Positions 37,301-52,300 are shown, counted from the first letter of the stretch. The stretch is 64,000 nt of DNA from Numida meleagris (GCF_002078875.1 NC_034413.1:60694433-60758432), one strand, 5' to 3'. Numbers and translations are program-made. Notes: generated by a model from the sequence alone, not told the origin.

Positions 37301-40300
37301 GTTCTGCTCTATTCATTCTTTTCAGAATAGAAAGTTTGTATTTTACCATTTTGAAATGACTTTTCCTTTCAGAAGTAAAAAAAAAAAAAAAAAGTTTTAC
37401 GTATGTGATAGGAAATTTAAGTCTTCAAAACTGGAATGAGAAGTTTTGATTTTGTAAGGGATGAAAGATTTAGAGCCAACCAGCACTTTTTTTTTTCCTC
37501 CTCTGGAGTGTTGTTTGGGAAGACTTCCTGTTTTTTTCATCTTCCACTCCAGCTAGAGTGAAATAAGATTTAAAAATTCCAAATGAGATGAAGAACTTGA
37601 TTTCCCCCTCAATTTTCAAGACACCAATAAACTTCAGCTGAAACCTTAAGGGCACAGGTTTAGTTGTTCCATCTGGAAACTAGGGATGTGGTGGTCTGCA
37701 TGTAAAGTGAATAAAGAGATTGCTGCTGTGGTTTCCACATGGAGATGAAGCTAAGTTTTGAGGCACAGGCACACCATTGGTCTGGTTTTCTTTAGAGTAC
37801 TTTGTAAATTCTTGGCTCTGCCACATTCAGAACAGTAGTACTACAAACAGTGACGGAGACTGATTCAGCAGGAGGTCAGATAGAGAAAGTAGATTTATCT
37901 TCAGATTTCCAAGTACCCTTGTCTATGGAATTAACAGTCCAGGCTAAAAATGCCTGAACAAAATGATATTTACAATATGTTACATGAATGCATAGGCTGC
38001 TGTGCATATTAATTAAGGACCAAAGCTGCTTTCAAACACTGTGGCGTGGTTTTTAAGGTACTAAATAGCTTTCTCTTTGTTTCTTTATTTTGCTGTTGCC
38101 AAGGAGATCGGGATTATCACATACAGTACCTTGTCTCTAATTAGTTAATCCAAATCATGTTATTAGTGTACGTCTGCTCCAAAGATTAAGAAAGGAAGGA
38201 GGGAATTCTTTTTTTTTTCCAATCAGTGTAAATTACAAGCTGTTGGTCATTATTTTTCCACTCAGTTCTGCCTCTCTGACTGTTTTTTTTTCCATCGGTG
38301 GAATCTATAAATCTGTATAATAAGGAAGTTTTAGTACACCTTGGGATCCCAGGCTTGATTCCTTAACAGTTTCCCTCTCTTATGCATCTGCAGTTCTTCA
38401 CATTTTATCCTGTTTTTCAGCCTTGTGAATATTGTTGTCTCAGGGAGCAGAAGGGAGCAAGATGCGTTAGAATGAGAGAACAAAACCATGCCTCTGGGGA
38501 GCTTCCTCACACAGATGAGTTAAAGCTTCACATTTAAACCATGCTCAGGTCTTAAAGATGTGGCTCGAGGTGCCCTAAGGAGTTCGCTTCCAGGCACTGA
38601 GCCATGTCCCAAGAAATTTGCCCGCTGCCATTGTAGGACCTGGTGACAGCTGGGAGTGAAGCCTAGGTACTGATGAGATATCTTGGCTGCCTGGGCTTGG
38701 GCTGCCTTTAAATTCTGGCTTCACCAACTCAGATGTCCCACAGCTGGTGGTACAAATGAGCACGCTGTAGGCCAGGTAGCCTTCTTTCTCTGCTCTGCCA
38801 GCCCAGGCACAGGGAGGAAGTTTAGCATTGTTTGTGCACATGTCTGTGAGTATCTCCAATGCACGCAAGGAGGGACTGCATTTGACTGAATGCCTTCACA
38901 TATTACTTTTGTGAAAAGCACCAAAACCTGCATTAAGTTCTTGATTCCTTCCAAACTAGGAATTATGTAGGAGGCAGGGAGATCAGTGAGAATCCTTTAG
39001 CTGTATGAACTCTAATGTGTTACAACATCAGTTGAATTCTGAGCACTGTCTCTTAGGGTTCATCCCATCAGGCTCTTGAAAATGCTCCCACAGATTTAAT
39101 TTCCCCTATTAGTCTGAGGTTGGGAGGCCTCAGCTTGATAATCTGTTGCCTGATGGATCCTTTTCATTTGCTGCCACTCTCTCATTCGTGCTGTCCTTAT
39201 CAACTCAAAATATGCAGGTTTCTTTTTCTGTTTTTGTATGGAAGGAGAGGAGGGGAGAAAAGAGCTCGGACATGGGAATACATGATGATCTTGTTGAGCC
39301 ATGCCAAACTGTACTGAAGTAGGTGACAAAGGATCTGAATAAGTAGATGCTCTCCCCCTTCCAATCTCGCAACACGCTCAAAGCAGTGGCTTTTCCTCTG
39401 AAATGCCAAAAAGCCCCACAGTGCATCTCAACGTGAGTTGATTTGTGTGAGCATTTACCATCACCTGAAGGCAAGCTTGTTTGCTTAATATTTTATGCAC
39501 TTTGTGTCAACATTTACCCAGTCTTCCTAACAAGAGAATTGATAGCGCTCAATTTGCAAGCCCAATGCTGCATGTTAGCCGTGACATTGATATTGTCTTC
39601 TCTTGTTTTAGACCTCGGAGAGAAGCAAGTTTTTTTCCGTCTTCTATTTATCCATTAATGCTGGAAGTTTGATCTCTACGTTTGTAACACCTGTATTAAG
39701 AGGTCAGTGTTGATTTAGAATAAAACAATAAATTAGCTGCCCTCTGACTACTCCGCTGTGCGTTGTTAGGCTCTTTTGACAACTGAATGGCAGAAATTAT
39801 ATTATCTCTGGATTGGTCAGTGTATTGCATTTATGCCTTGTTAATCCTGCCATAGCAGCGTAACAGATTTATGGTGCTAGCAGCAGGCAAGTCACAAAAA
39901 CTGTATTCCCGGTTGTATTTCAATGCCAGCCCAAACTGTAGAATTAAAATACAGGAGGTGGAAAGATCTGAATTGTCATCTAATTCTTGTCTTGTCCAGT
40001 GAAGTATTGATCCCCACCTTGCCTCCAGGTAACCCGTGGATGGGAATTGATCTCTGGTGTCCTGGGCAGGCATCAGGACTGAGTAGTTTAGCAGGGCTGG
40101 ATTTGGAGCCCTACGTTTTCCTCCCACAGAGCACTGCTGACTGTGGGAGGACTCTGTCCTGGCACCCAGGCATGTCCGTGTGGGTCTGCTTGGAAGACTG
40201 CAGCCCTGAGCAATTACACTTGAAAACAAAGCACAGGCCTCTGCCCCACTTAAGACCTACTTTACATTCTACCCCTGCTGCACTTCCTTCATTGTATCAC

Positions 40301-43300
40301 AGCGCCTGGAAACCAGGGGACTGGCATGCTGTAAAGACAGACACAGATGCAGAGGGAGGGCAGCAGACCACAGGCAGAGGGGATGGGGGCAGGACAAGGT
40401 AACCTTCACACTCACTAGTGATTTTTTCACTCTCTCCTGCACCCTTCAGGAAGCGTTCTTTATTTGCAGTAGCCATTTCACCAGGCTATTCATTTCACAA
40501 AGCTGTGGGTAGTTGTGCTTATCTTATATTTCACCAAAATGTTCAGGCGAACACTTTCCCTGCCCAGGTCAGCTTTATCTTGGGAAGGGGTTTTCCTCAG
40601 CACCATCACTGCACAGATGAAAATCTGATTCCCTTGGAACATCAAAACCTGTGTCAACACAACGTAATGATGAACTAGCTGCAACATGGAAATGAGATGG
40701 AGAGGATGGGGAAGGAGTAAAATTTCTGCCAAGTGTGAAAGCTTTCCTTGGAAAAGCAAGAAATGCCATCCGTAGGCATTTGGCAGAAGTGTGGAATAGA
40801 TGTTTTTAGGAGGAGAAGTCCAGTTCTCTTTGTATGTTAGCAGTTCAGTGTGTCCATAATGTCTTGCTGCCAGCTTTGTTGGATTTCAGCTAATTTATGA
40901 AAATAAGCAGATAAATGCTATGCACCATGTGCAGTTATGCAATTGATCATGATTGCCCAGACACAGCAAACAGGGACAACAGAAGGTTTCATGAGCTGGT
41001 TTCCTGTTAACTCTGTTGTTTATTTTAGTCAAACTTATTTGTTGTTTTTTTTTTCTGTGCAAGAGCGCAGTAATTTGTAGCCACTGGCATGCAGACACAG
41101 ACTTCACTGCTGGTTTGCTGTTTGCAACTGGCCTTCTGAACTCCTGTGGTGCGAGCTAGGCTGAGAGGCACGGGGTTTCAGTGAACTGTACCTTGCATCA
41201 GTCAAAGCCATGTCCTGACAAACCTGGCTTCTTGGTGGGCAAGACCTGGCTACCTCTGGTGGGATTGGGAAGTTGGAGAGAAAGGGAATTGGAAATGCAA
41301 CTAGGTGTTAAGTCTAATCCTGTGCTCCCACTTATTTAGGAGTAGGGGTTTTTGCTCCCGCCTTGCCCACTGTAGATCACTATGAAATCAGATTTGAGGT
41401 TTTAGCTCAATAACGTATGCAGCTGGCACAGATAATGTGGAAACACAGTACTGATTGTTTAGATCTGTGCAAACATACAATGATATGAGGTTACTTTAAA
41501 TGTTTCTTTTTCTTTTCAAATTACAGATCTTATCACCGCTTTTTACCTATTTGTCTCCCTTCTACTATTCTCATCAATATCCCATTATCAGCTTCTATTG
41601 CTGGCAGACACTAGACCAGGTTCCAAATTGTCCTCATCAAGGGAGGACAACTGTTTCAAGGAAATTCAATTCATAGTGTCAAGCACCAGCAAAGAAGATT
41701 TAAAGCCAAACCAAGTGACTGATTTAAGGGAAGCAAATCAAAGACCCAGGTAACATAAGGCTGATTATAATGAGATGCTTTTCTTTCTGAATTCTTTTTT
41801 AGGGGATGTGAAATGTTTTGGAGAAGATTGCTATGCACTGGCTTTTGGTGTCCCAGCAGCACTGATGGTGTTGGCGCTTGGTGAGTGAAAACCATGATGA
41901 TTCTAGTAGTAGTTACTATTTTTGAGTCCATATGTGGATGAGAAAATGCGCAAGTTCACCAGCAGTGGATGAACACTGCGATGGAAAGCTCAGGAGTTCA
42001 AACTCATCCAAATCTTCCACGGTTCAGAACAGCAAGAAAGAACACTTTGTTTCACTTAGTGATGGGCAGACTGTGGTCACCCTGCAATCCTGTATCGTGC
42101 ACTGGTGAGAAGATGGTTGTTCTGTATAACAAAGGAAGACATCAGAGTAATTCTCCTGATGTGCTATAGCCTTGTCTGTGAGCAGGTTAGGCCTCTGAGC
42201 TGCCATCTGAGCAGTCCTCCAAGGCTCCAACTTACAGAAGAGAAGCTTAGTGTGCCACTTCTAACCTTTCCACAGTTTTTTTGTAGCTTGAGACCATCCT
42301 TAATGGCTCAGACTTTTGCTTCAGAATGTTTGCTAGACAGAAATCTCAGAAGAGGAAGCTGAATGAGATGCCACTTTATTCAGAGCTGTCTCAGTTTGCT
42401 TGGCTGAAGTTATTCCCACAATTACAGTGACAGCCTGTTATTATGTAGCAATAATAAGCCCTCATTGCCCAAAAATCAGGAGTGGGCTGCAATCATCCTG
42501 CTTCCTAAAGCTTGCATCTTAGGCCTGTTAATGTACTGTCAAGACAACTTCTTCAACCCCTATCAAATACCCAGCAATTTCTGCATTCCTACAGTTACTC
42601 CTCAGTAGCCAATATAGAGGACACTCCATTAGCTTTAGTTTCACAGTTGCAGGGGAGCAGTCCCCTTATTATACTGCATTTGAGAGCTTTTAACACAGCA
42701 TGGGTTGACTTCTCATTCAACACGTTAGCTTAATTGAGAGACCGTGCAATTGTATGAATAGCATCTGTGATTTGGAAAGTTCGTCCCCCTGAGAATGTGC
42801 AAGTTGCTTTTCCCTGTCAAACTTCCTTCTAGGGAAGGATCAGGGCGCTGAGGAAATGTCATCAGGTCACAGCCTAAGTTACAGCAATTATTTTCAAAAA
42901 AAGTGCGTGGTCACAGGCCTGAGAAGCTTCTGTTTTCCCACGTGGTCCGTTCTTATCAGTTTAGTGTAGCATAGGCTCCTCTGTGCAGCACTGTGCGATG
43001 AATGTTTCTAACAGGATAGCTGTAGTTGCCCAGGGAAAAATGGACATGTAAATATAGCAGTTCCAGCGAGGCCATCAGTTGTAATGCGTTTTTAGCTAGA
43101 GTCCTGCTGCCAGATTCCACAGCCTGCCCAGCAAAGCAACTCTGTGTACTTTTGTAAAATATTAGAATGCTCTTGGATGTGATACATTTAACTACGTGGG
43201 CAGCATGCAGAACTGAAGAACATAAACTTCCAGCCCTGACTGATCCCCTTCCCATGGTGCTGGAAAGCAAGGACAAGTTTAGAGGCAGAATGGACATCTT

Positions 43301-46300
43301 ATAGAGCAAGATTTTCTGAGCTGCTTCAATATCTGAAATATAGGAGAGGACTGACATTATTTTTAAACACCAAACTTAATGCAGGAACCTCAGTTCCCAC
43401 TGGAGTCAATGGCATCGCCAGGAGGCATTTTCAGCAAACTTAATGAATCACCTTTAGGAGGCACCAACAACTCCACATGGAGATGCTGAAAATGAAGTAG
43501 TGCTGGTAACCCCTCCATGGCTTCAGACAAGTCTCTTTGATTGGGATTCACCTAAACTGACTTCAGACACCTCTCTGACAGTTCTGCAAGTCAGAAGTGG
43601 ATGTGAAGGATCTTCATAGTCCTAAAAAAGATATGATGAATCTCCAGTTGGAGAAAAAGACCTACTTTTCTCCACTGGTTGCTTTGTAATATGGATTTCA
43701 TGCTCAGCTTTTATTGTGCTTCTCCCTGCTAACACTTTTGGAATTGCAATGTGGTCAAAGGCTCTCAAGGAACAGGACAAATGATCTGCAGTTGGGTAGC
43801 TCCAGCTCTGACAGCATTTTGAAGCATTGCTCATCTATTTTCTGTGTTTTGAGGGAGAAAGCAATACCTTAAATTGCACATCCCTTCTTGGAAACCATAA
43901 GTGGAGGTAATTTCTCTTAACACCATTTAAATGTGCATGAGTGCAAGTACACAAAGCCCATGTTGGATCTGGATTCATCCTCACGTGGTTGCAATGATTC
44001 AGGGCTGGTATCATCATCATCAACATCAGATATAGCAATTAAATGTGGACTGTATTTTAAATTTAGCCTACTAGAAGCATGAGTGGAGGAATTATCAAAG
44101 CACTGATTGTCAGTGTGGATCAGATGTGTGGGTGCCTGTTGTGCCAGAGCAGATCATGAGAAGATGACAGTCACTTTGAAGGGATCACATTGCCTCTTGT
44201 AGGATGTCACCTGTTTTTCAGTTTGAAGGCATTAATGGGGACCTACATGTTTGTTTTGTTTGATATAAGTACTGTCCTGTAAGCCCCAAAGGGAGAGGAT
44301 TACTGTTGAGTATGAGGGTGGGGGATCCTCCCCAGAAACCAGTGGAGGATTAAGCTTCCATCATGTAAACTGTCATCTGGATTATAATCTTTTTCAGTTG
44401 TGTTCATAGCTGGAAGTGGTCTGTACAGAAAAACGCCACCACAAGGAAACGTCTTACTTGAAGTGTGCAAATGCATTGGAGTAAGTGTGTGCCATTCTCT
44501 CTTCTTTGTGCATAACTCTGAGGCTGCGGGTCAGAAAAGTGCAAAGGGAATGGGGAAGTGACATCTGGAATCCTTCTGTATGCTGCTCCTGGCTGGATAT
44601 CTTGCTGTTGACCTGTAAGGAATAAGGAACACGCTTATGTCCTGGTTTATTCTTCAGTATTTCAATTGTTTTTTCATAGCTCCATGAACTCTTCAGCTAA
44701 TGTCAGCAGAAACACTGGTGGGGCATGCTGGTAAAGACTGCAAGGAAAATTCAGAAGTGTGACTTCTTTCAGCTGAACAATTTTACTGGAGTTTATCAGT
44801 TCAGCAGACAGTGATATTGCATGTTCATATTATGCACGTTAAGTTACTCTACAGTTTCAGTATAGCCCTATCAACTATGTTTCATAGTGTACGAGCTGAA
44901 TATGGTGTATGAGAAAATACTTTCTAGTTTTTGGATGGATAGTGAGGTTTCTTTTTCAGGAGCTGTTGCAAAGAGCAGATGTTTTCTTTTTCTCTAGGTT
45001 AATGCTAGTGACAGATTTACCTTGGGGAAACAGACCAGATCTTAAGGACAGGATTTCTAAGGGAGGCTGCCACTGTTTTTGCCACAGTCTGTTCAGTGGC
45101 TGGAGCAAGCAGCATGAACAAACAAGTTAAAAATTTGGTGTCACTAATTTCTCCTACAGTGAGAAACCAACTTGAAAGCTGCTCTAGGGCTGAATGAGAC
45201 ACGGGCTGCACCAGAAATATGCAAAGACAGATCTATAGAACAAGAAAGGAGTGAGAGTTCTGGTTTGATACTGCTGTGGATAAGGAGGCATTTCCTCCCC
45301 AGCACAGTGGTCAATCCAACAAGTACCTTTCAGAAAAGAACAGAAGAAGAAGAAAATGATGTTCAAAGCTTTATCACATATCAGGTTTTAAGTCAAGCAA
45401 GAGACAGTTGTTGGAGGCTAATACTGGATTTGTTTGTGAAAGACAAGCTCTGGAGGTAGTTCATTCACATATTGCACCTTTAATCAATCAATGTCATAGA
45501 AACTTTCCTGCAGAGAATTGGTTCTTGAGCATCTAGTTGTGCACACACAGATTTTGGAATTGTCCATCAGAACCCCCATAATGTGTACCTTTGGGGGTGG
45601 AAAGGGCAGTTTTGAGCTGGGAATGTGACTAAGGCAGATAGGTAAGACCTCTGAAATGGAAAGCAAAGTTTAAATTAGGGGATAGGCATGAGAGAGTTCT
45701 TCACCTGTTTTTCTCCTTAGTTTGCTATTAAAAACAGGCTGAAAAACCGCTCCCATCAGATTCCAAAGAGAGATCACTGGCTCGACTGGGCATCAGAAAA
45801 GTACTCGGTAAGTGGTGCTTTACAAGCAGGTTTGGAGGGAGAAAGGGGAAGGTAGCTGGATGGGCAGACTTAGGACTGGCCTGACCACCCCACTCTTCAT
45901 ATCCTTACCTCCTTGCTTGTCCTCCTGATATCTTCATATCTGCACCTCCTCACTTGTCCTGTCCCTTCCCATGTCTGTACTCTCCTGACCCTTAATGGAC
46001 AGTTGAGGTGCTGCACTTCAGTGCAGAAATGCAATTACGTCCGTGAACAAATGCAATGGATAACTGTCATGCAGAAAAAGCATAGGAGCTCTCTTGCTTT
46101 GTAGCTTTAAGCTCCTGTTGGCTTGTCACTCACACCCTATCTTTCTGTCTGTTTCCTTTATAGAAACAACTGATTGGAGAGGTTAAAATGGTGACACGTG
46201 TTCTCTTTCTCTTCTTACCACTTCCAATGTTCTGGGCCCTGTTTGATCAGCAGGTACAGTACAGCACGTTACAGGCCTGAGTTTGCACCCCTGTCCTGCC

Positions 46301-49300
46301 AGGGTGACACCAAAGCATCCTGGAGACACAGCGCACTACCCTCCTACCAGGTGTCTAAGGGCTGGTTGTGCCATTGCAGTTTTGCAAGACCTCCAGCACT
46401 GTTGTCTTCTCTGTCCCCGTGTTCTCTGTTCCGTGGAACATCATGCAAACTACACCGCTGTCTGTTTTCTTCTTAGGGATCCAGGTGGACTTTGCAAGCC
46501 ACAAAGATGAACGCTGACTTTGTAAGTATTTAATGTCACTGGGGATAAGACTAGCAGTAATATCACTGCTCTTGCTTTTTAATCAAGTCTCTCGCTAGTA
46601 AGGGCTTCTGCTTAATGAGTCTGGATGAGTTGCACTTTCAGTGATTAGAAGAGAGAAGCCCTACGTGGCCATGTGCAGTTCATCACAGCACATCTTGGCA
46701 AGGAGCAAGGGCTGGGGAGCCACTGGCAGCCTGCAAAGTCAGGAGTGCTGACATACTGGCAACTGGTTGCTCTGTGACCCCCACTCAAGACAGGGAAGTC
46801 GGATAAAGTTCACACAGCCCTTGCGATGTATAATGAGAGCTGTTGTAATTGTATACTTAATTGTATACTTCTGCTCTGGCTTGCTTGGTGATGCATTAAT
46901 GAAGCCTCTGAGAATCAGCAGGAATCCTGTGCAAAGGGTCGAAATGTGGTGAGGACGAATTAGTAGCCATCAAGTACTTCAAAGGTGCAAGTGGCAAATG
47001 GAGTGGAGGGCAGTGACAGATAAATGTGGATCAGCTGTCCACCTAACGATGTCACCACACGGCCACTTTTGGAGTTGTGTTCAGCGGGCCATCTAGATCT
47101 GACCTGCGGATACTCATATCGGAATGTTAGCTTGTAAATACCCATTTTACAGTTTAGAATCAGTGTAAAGCCCCAGATCTGAGCCTTTCCTCTTAAAAAT
47201 TGGTCTCTCACCATGTGATACTCATTAGGCTTAATTAATTCAAATGAGGCATGAAAAAGACTACGCCACTGGTAATATTTTATCCACTCCAGAAGGACAA
47301 ACGATGAAAGTTCATGAAGTCTTTATGACGTGTATCTAGAAACTTTGTTTTCTGCTGTTGTGCTCACATACACTTTGTGGTCCATCAGCAGAACATCTAA
47401 GAATCACCAGGAGTCACTCGTTAAACTCTTCCTGGTGGAGAAGAAAACCAGTATGTATTTGTTCTACCTGCTTGGATGGGTTTTTGGCTTGTTTCAGTCT
47501 TGTTCAGCCTTAGTGAGTTGCAGCACTGGGTTGATTTCTTCATTAGGGTTGCTGGAGTTCATGCTTGCAAAATTCTGTGCTTTTGCTCTCTCAAGCTAAA
47601 ATGCTCCGCTAGGAAGACAGAATTAACAGGGGATGGTTTAGTCTGAGATGAAATGCTTGCGGGCTTGTTTTCTAGTGGCATATTTGTACACAAAGTAGCA
47701 GGAGAAGAAGGTATTTGCCTGATCCTTTTAATTGCAAAGCTCCTTTGATGTGTCCAGTGCTTTTCACTCTCCCAGGAGGCAGCTGCCAGCAGAAACAGGT
47801 AGGCAATCTATATTCAGCTCAGGATGAACCTGGCAGACAGGAGACAAATCCCCACGGTGCTTTCTCGGAAAGATATTATTTCCTTCCTAATGTTTTCCTC
47901 CTTTCTCTTCATCTTAATTTCAAATGAAAAGCTGTGTGGAGTTCAGACAAATGCCAGCCTCTGCGTGGAGACAGCTCATCTGTCACTTTTGGAGACTGAG
48001 ATCCCTCTGTCCATCCTTGTTGGCCTTGCCCAATTGCACGGACTAGACACAGTGGTGCAAGGATACGGCAGCTGTTACAGCCTTAAGTTCTCTTGGCTTA
48101 AGCCAAGAACAGTTGAACAACTGACCAAAGCCCATTTGGTGCCTTTGGCAAATGGAGGGAGGACATGGATGTTTGTACAGCCTACTGGCTCAAGGGTAGT
48201 CTTCTGTTATCCTTTTAAGGTGTTTGGAACAAATGCCACCACAGCTCAGGGGTCTTGAAGCTTGAGGGCATTCACTTACAGGATTTGGGCTCTTCTGCTA
48301 GAGAAGGAGAGAGGGTAAGCTCAAAATCCAGATCGCAACTTAGAACTAACATTCCTCTTCCTCACCACTCACCTAGTCCTGGGCTCAGCCAGTCTGAAAG
48401 ATGGGACTCAGCACCTGTCCTGGCCATGTCCCAAATGCCATATATCTGTGCCTGAGTGTAGCTTCCTTCTGCAAAATGATTCTCATAAAATTCTCTGTCT
48501 TTAGATGGCAAGTGTTAAGAGCACAATGTCAGCTGCCAAAGCCAACATAAAGCATTTGAGGAAACCACCTTTGCTGCTGAAACCTATACTGTGAGCTGGT
48601 TGCTTATTTGCCATCAGCCATGTACACTATGCACTCTTGTATTATGGTGTTTATGAATCACTTGGAATATCTTTTTGTTTCAGGGAATATATGTCCTTCA
48701 GCCTGACCAAATGCAGGTAAAAATACTACAGGGTAGGAAATTACCCTTGGAAATGTATTTTCTTGCTCTCTCTCATTCTTATTTTTCTCATGGGACCAGT
48801 GGTCTCTCTCTGCTCATTTTGAAGGTAATAGCAGTGCTCCTGCTGGCTAGTGTGGTGTGGACTCTGACTTATTGCTCACTAGCTGTTTAGCAAGCTTAAC
48901 CTTGATGTTCAGAAGACCCCAAGAATGTCCTAACACAGATATTACACAGAGGTGTGGAAGAACATGACACCATAATATTTCTTGAACAAGTGCTGGCACA
49001 TGGAGGATACAGATTGTGTCTCTTTTTAACACGTCTCTGCACCGGGATCAGCGTTGCACCTGAAATATGTTTCCTTCCTCCCTTCCTGCAGGGCAAATGA
49101 AAATATGAAGGCTCTGAGATGATGCCGTGTTGTCACAGTTGATTACAGTTCTTATGCTGAACAGCTCTGAGGAAATTCAAAGCTGTTCCTTTCCCTAAAA
49201 TCTTCCTTCAAAGCTGAAACTGAGCATCTCTCCCTGTTGTTCTCTCATCGATCTCTGTTTTCTTGCTGTGCCACTGCTGGCTGGCAGACAAGTTCTGCCC

Positions 49301-52300
49301 TCCCAGGAGAGATGCAGTTCCTGAGGGGTTCCCGTGCTGTGTGGAAGTATGAGAAAGTGGCAGTCTCACAAAATAGTGCCTATTCCTCTGAGATTTTGCT
49401 CAAGTCCCAAAAGGTTTCCATTATTGCTGATCTGTTGTAAGGTACCACCACAGCCCCTAAAGTTGGCTGCCTCTATTTCAGTGGGTTTTGTATTCTCTGA
49501 AAACACAGTGCTTCAATTCTCTTTTCAGGGAAACTGCACCAGCGATGCTTGCTTACCTCTTGGAGAGGAGGATATGAACAAAATGTATTTGTGCCTGTGA
49601 AACCTAAATAGCAGCAACCGTCAAAGAGCAAACTATGATTATAGTTTAAAGGGAGGTTTTTAAGTGTTTGTTCATGTCCTTTCTGTAATGGAATTATTTC
49701 TGGAGGACATTGCTTTATGAGTTTAATTATTAAAAGTTGCTTTCTAGTCACTAAACTCCCATTATTTTGTATTGCAGTTCTTAAATCCACTTCTTATTCT
49801 TGTCTTCATCCCGATTTTTGACCTTGGGCTCTATCCTCTGATAAGCATGTGCAAATTTAATTTCACGTAAGTACTTGGGGACAACATGTATACTTCAGTT
49901 CTTACTGTTTTGCAGCAAGTGTGCAGAAGAAAAGCTTTTAAGGAGACAAATTTCTATTCTCAGGCTTTACAGCGCTTGCCTCTACTTCAGCCTCTCTGGC
50001 AGTGTCACCGTCTTCCATAGGCTAAGGAAATTCCAGTGGGGAAAATTCAGCAATGTTGGTTTCTGATCTATCAACTGGTTTTCCCTGAAAGCCAATATGA
50101 ACAGTCCCTCTTTGAATTTGATCAACGTGTCCTTTTCCTTATCTCCTGTACTGCTGCAAAGTAATTCCCTATCTGGAGCAACCAATTCACTCTCCCACCT
50201 GGGCTACAGGTGGTCTTGTGAAGGCAGATTCCCACCAAGATAGGGGCCAGTGGAGAAGGGGGTTTTTACAATAGCCCAAGCATTGTATCCCAAGTCTGCT
50301 CTAAGAAGTGCCGTGTTATAGGAGCAGACCTCTAGAGCAAAGCAGTTGTATCTGAGGCCCAGTTTATGCATTTGGGTGCAGACTTGACTTTTGAGTATTT
50401 GTAGTCTGCCTCTGTGAGTTGATGTGTTTAGCAGTGGGAATATGTTCTGTGCGCAGTTGGAATGCCTCAGGCAGTGCAGCTCCAGCTGAAATGAACCAAG
50501 TTTGCGTGCTCCAACACCAAAGTGTGGAATGGGGAGATGAGATGAATGGGAGACTGGCTTCACAAGCCCCAGCTTGGCAGAAAGCTTCCTGTCCGATGAT
50601 AGATTCACAGAGTAGCTCATCCAGCAGCACAGACCCATGCACTGAACAGAACGGAATGTCATGCTGTTTCTGCCCTCTGGATCCTAGATACTGACAGGCT
50701 TCTCTCCAGTTCAGCCATGGATGTGGCTGTGGAAATACTGTAGCCTGCTAGGTTTTAGCCTATGTGGCAGCAGAAGCTTGCGCAACACAATCTCAATGCA
50801 CAATTCAATGTCAAAATCACATTATTTATCTCAAGATGCAAACAGTAATTATCTTCTTATACTGGAGCATGTAACCGAGCGACAGAATTTAGGTTCATAA
50901 TCTGGATTTCCCAGACCCCTGTCCATCTGGACTATGATTCAGACCATTACGAAGAGTGGAATGCACTGAATCTAGGTCCATATTTGTTTAAAATCTGAAC
51001 AGTTCAGCACTCACTTTGGACCTGCCTTTCTGGTCCTATCTTATACCTTTTTATATTAAATTGTCTCATGTAACTCAGACAGAGTTCTAGTTTTGCACCA
51101 GTTTCAAAGCGTGCTCCTTATTCTCTAGAAACGTAAATGTATTGGCAGGAGAAATAACCCAGAGTGATGACACAGATGGTCAGAAACACTGATGACATAA
51201 ACTGTACATTTATTCTGCTCTTCATTCCTGCTGCTAGATAGCATACTACTTATCTTTTGCTTTTCCCAGAAGAGGCTTGAAGATGTATCATTTCTAGTGC
51301 TCATTCCAACATCACAGGTTAACATAATGCCATGAACTATTCCCACTAGAAGAGCTAGGAACAAGATAATATGAAACTTGCAAGCATAGAACTTTTTTTC
51401 ATGGCATATCAGTTTTAATTGGCCTCAGTGCTAGCCTCATGCAGAAAAATAGAATAGTTTTAAGTTAAATGATTGGCAATTTAAACAGCACATCATCCCC
51501 AGTGCCACCTGTTGGACAGTTCAGTATGTGGTTTTGGCACATCTTAGGCTCTGAGGAATGGTATTCCATATTTTAAATTACTATCTTTTCTTAATGGTAC
51601 CTCTTTCATTTGCTCCATAGACCTATTAGGAAAATGGCAACAGGTATGATCCTTGCAGGGATGGCATTCGGACTTGCAGCCATTGTGGAAGTCAAAATAA
51701 ATGTAAGTATAGCACATGCGATTCCTCAGAAATCCTGGATTTTCCCTGACATGTTTTTATTAATGCCTCTTGAATAATCCTTTTACCCATTTTGTTCCTT
51801 GATAGTCACCTTTAATGTGTTCTTCTCAATTAGGTGTACCGATCCAGTTGCTAAATTCTTACTTTCTCAGTCTAACTGTCTTTCTTTCTGTGTCTCTGTC
51901 TCTTTTTTGCTCTTTGCACTTTTGCTGTGCCAGTCATCTGTATTGATCTGTCTTTGAGGTTTCCATCATCAGTGCTTGACAGACACCTAGTTAATGCTAG
52001 TGATTAATTCCCAAAAAGCAGTCTGTTCTCTTCTATTTCTTGCTGTAGATGGTCTATATTTTACTGTTTCTATTTATTTATTTCATTCCTTTCCTGCTTC
52101 AGGCTGGGGATGTGTTCTTTACATAACAAATTCATTCCCCAGTGATGGAAGTGAATGCAGCCACTTCCACAATCACAGACATCAGGGATGGTTGCACATC
52201 CCCAGACAGGACGCCAGCAAATCTCTTGTAAATTCAATGTTAGCCCCTGCAGATTTGTACCATTGGTTTCTGGCATGTGCCCAGCTTTGTGCAAACTTTG

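Larger units (their letters stand above)
35441..39611 (+). other. SLC15A2 intron 5 (4171 bp, the longest)
   Basis: Contains the possible CR1 remnant (36270), the L2-like remnant (37015), the A17 tract (37377) and an AT-rich stretch at 38030-38175 with X-box-like and homeodomain-like words. No additional exon recognised. Confidence 0.8.

Noticed and set aside
37035..37393. A17 tract after a 134-codon frame, as a possible processed retrocopy
   Set aside because: The frame matches no known protein, and the preceding sequence looks like an L2-type remnant.
39923..40402. 159-codon plus-strand open frame in intron 6
   Set aside because: No recognisable domain, signal or splice context. A few frames of this size are expected by chance over six frames in 64 kb.
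47824..48258. 144-codon plus-strand open frame in intron 11
   Set aside because: It has a hydrophobic patch but no family resemblance and no exon-like borders. Frames this long are expected by chance.
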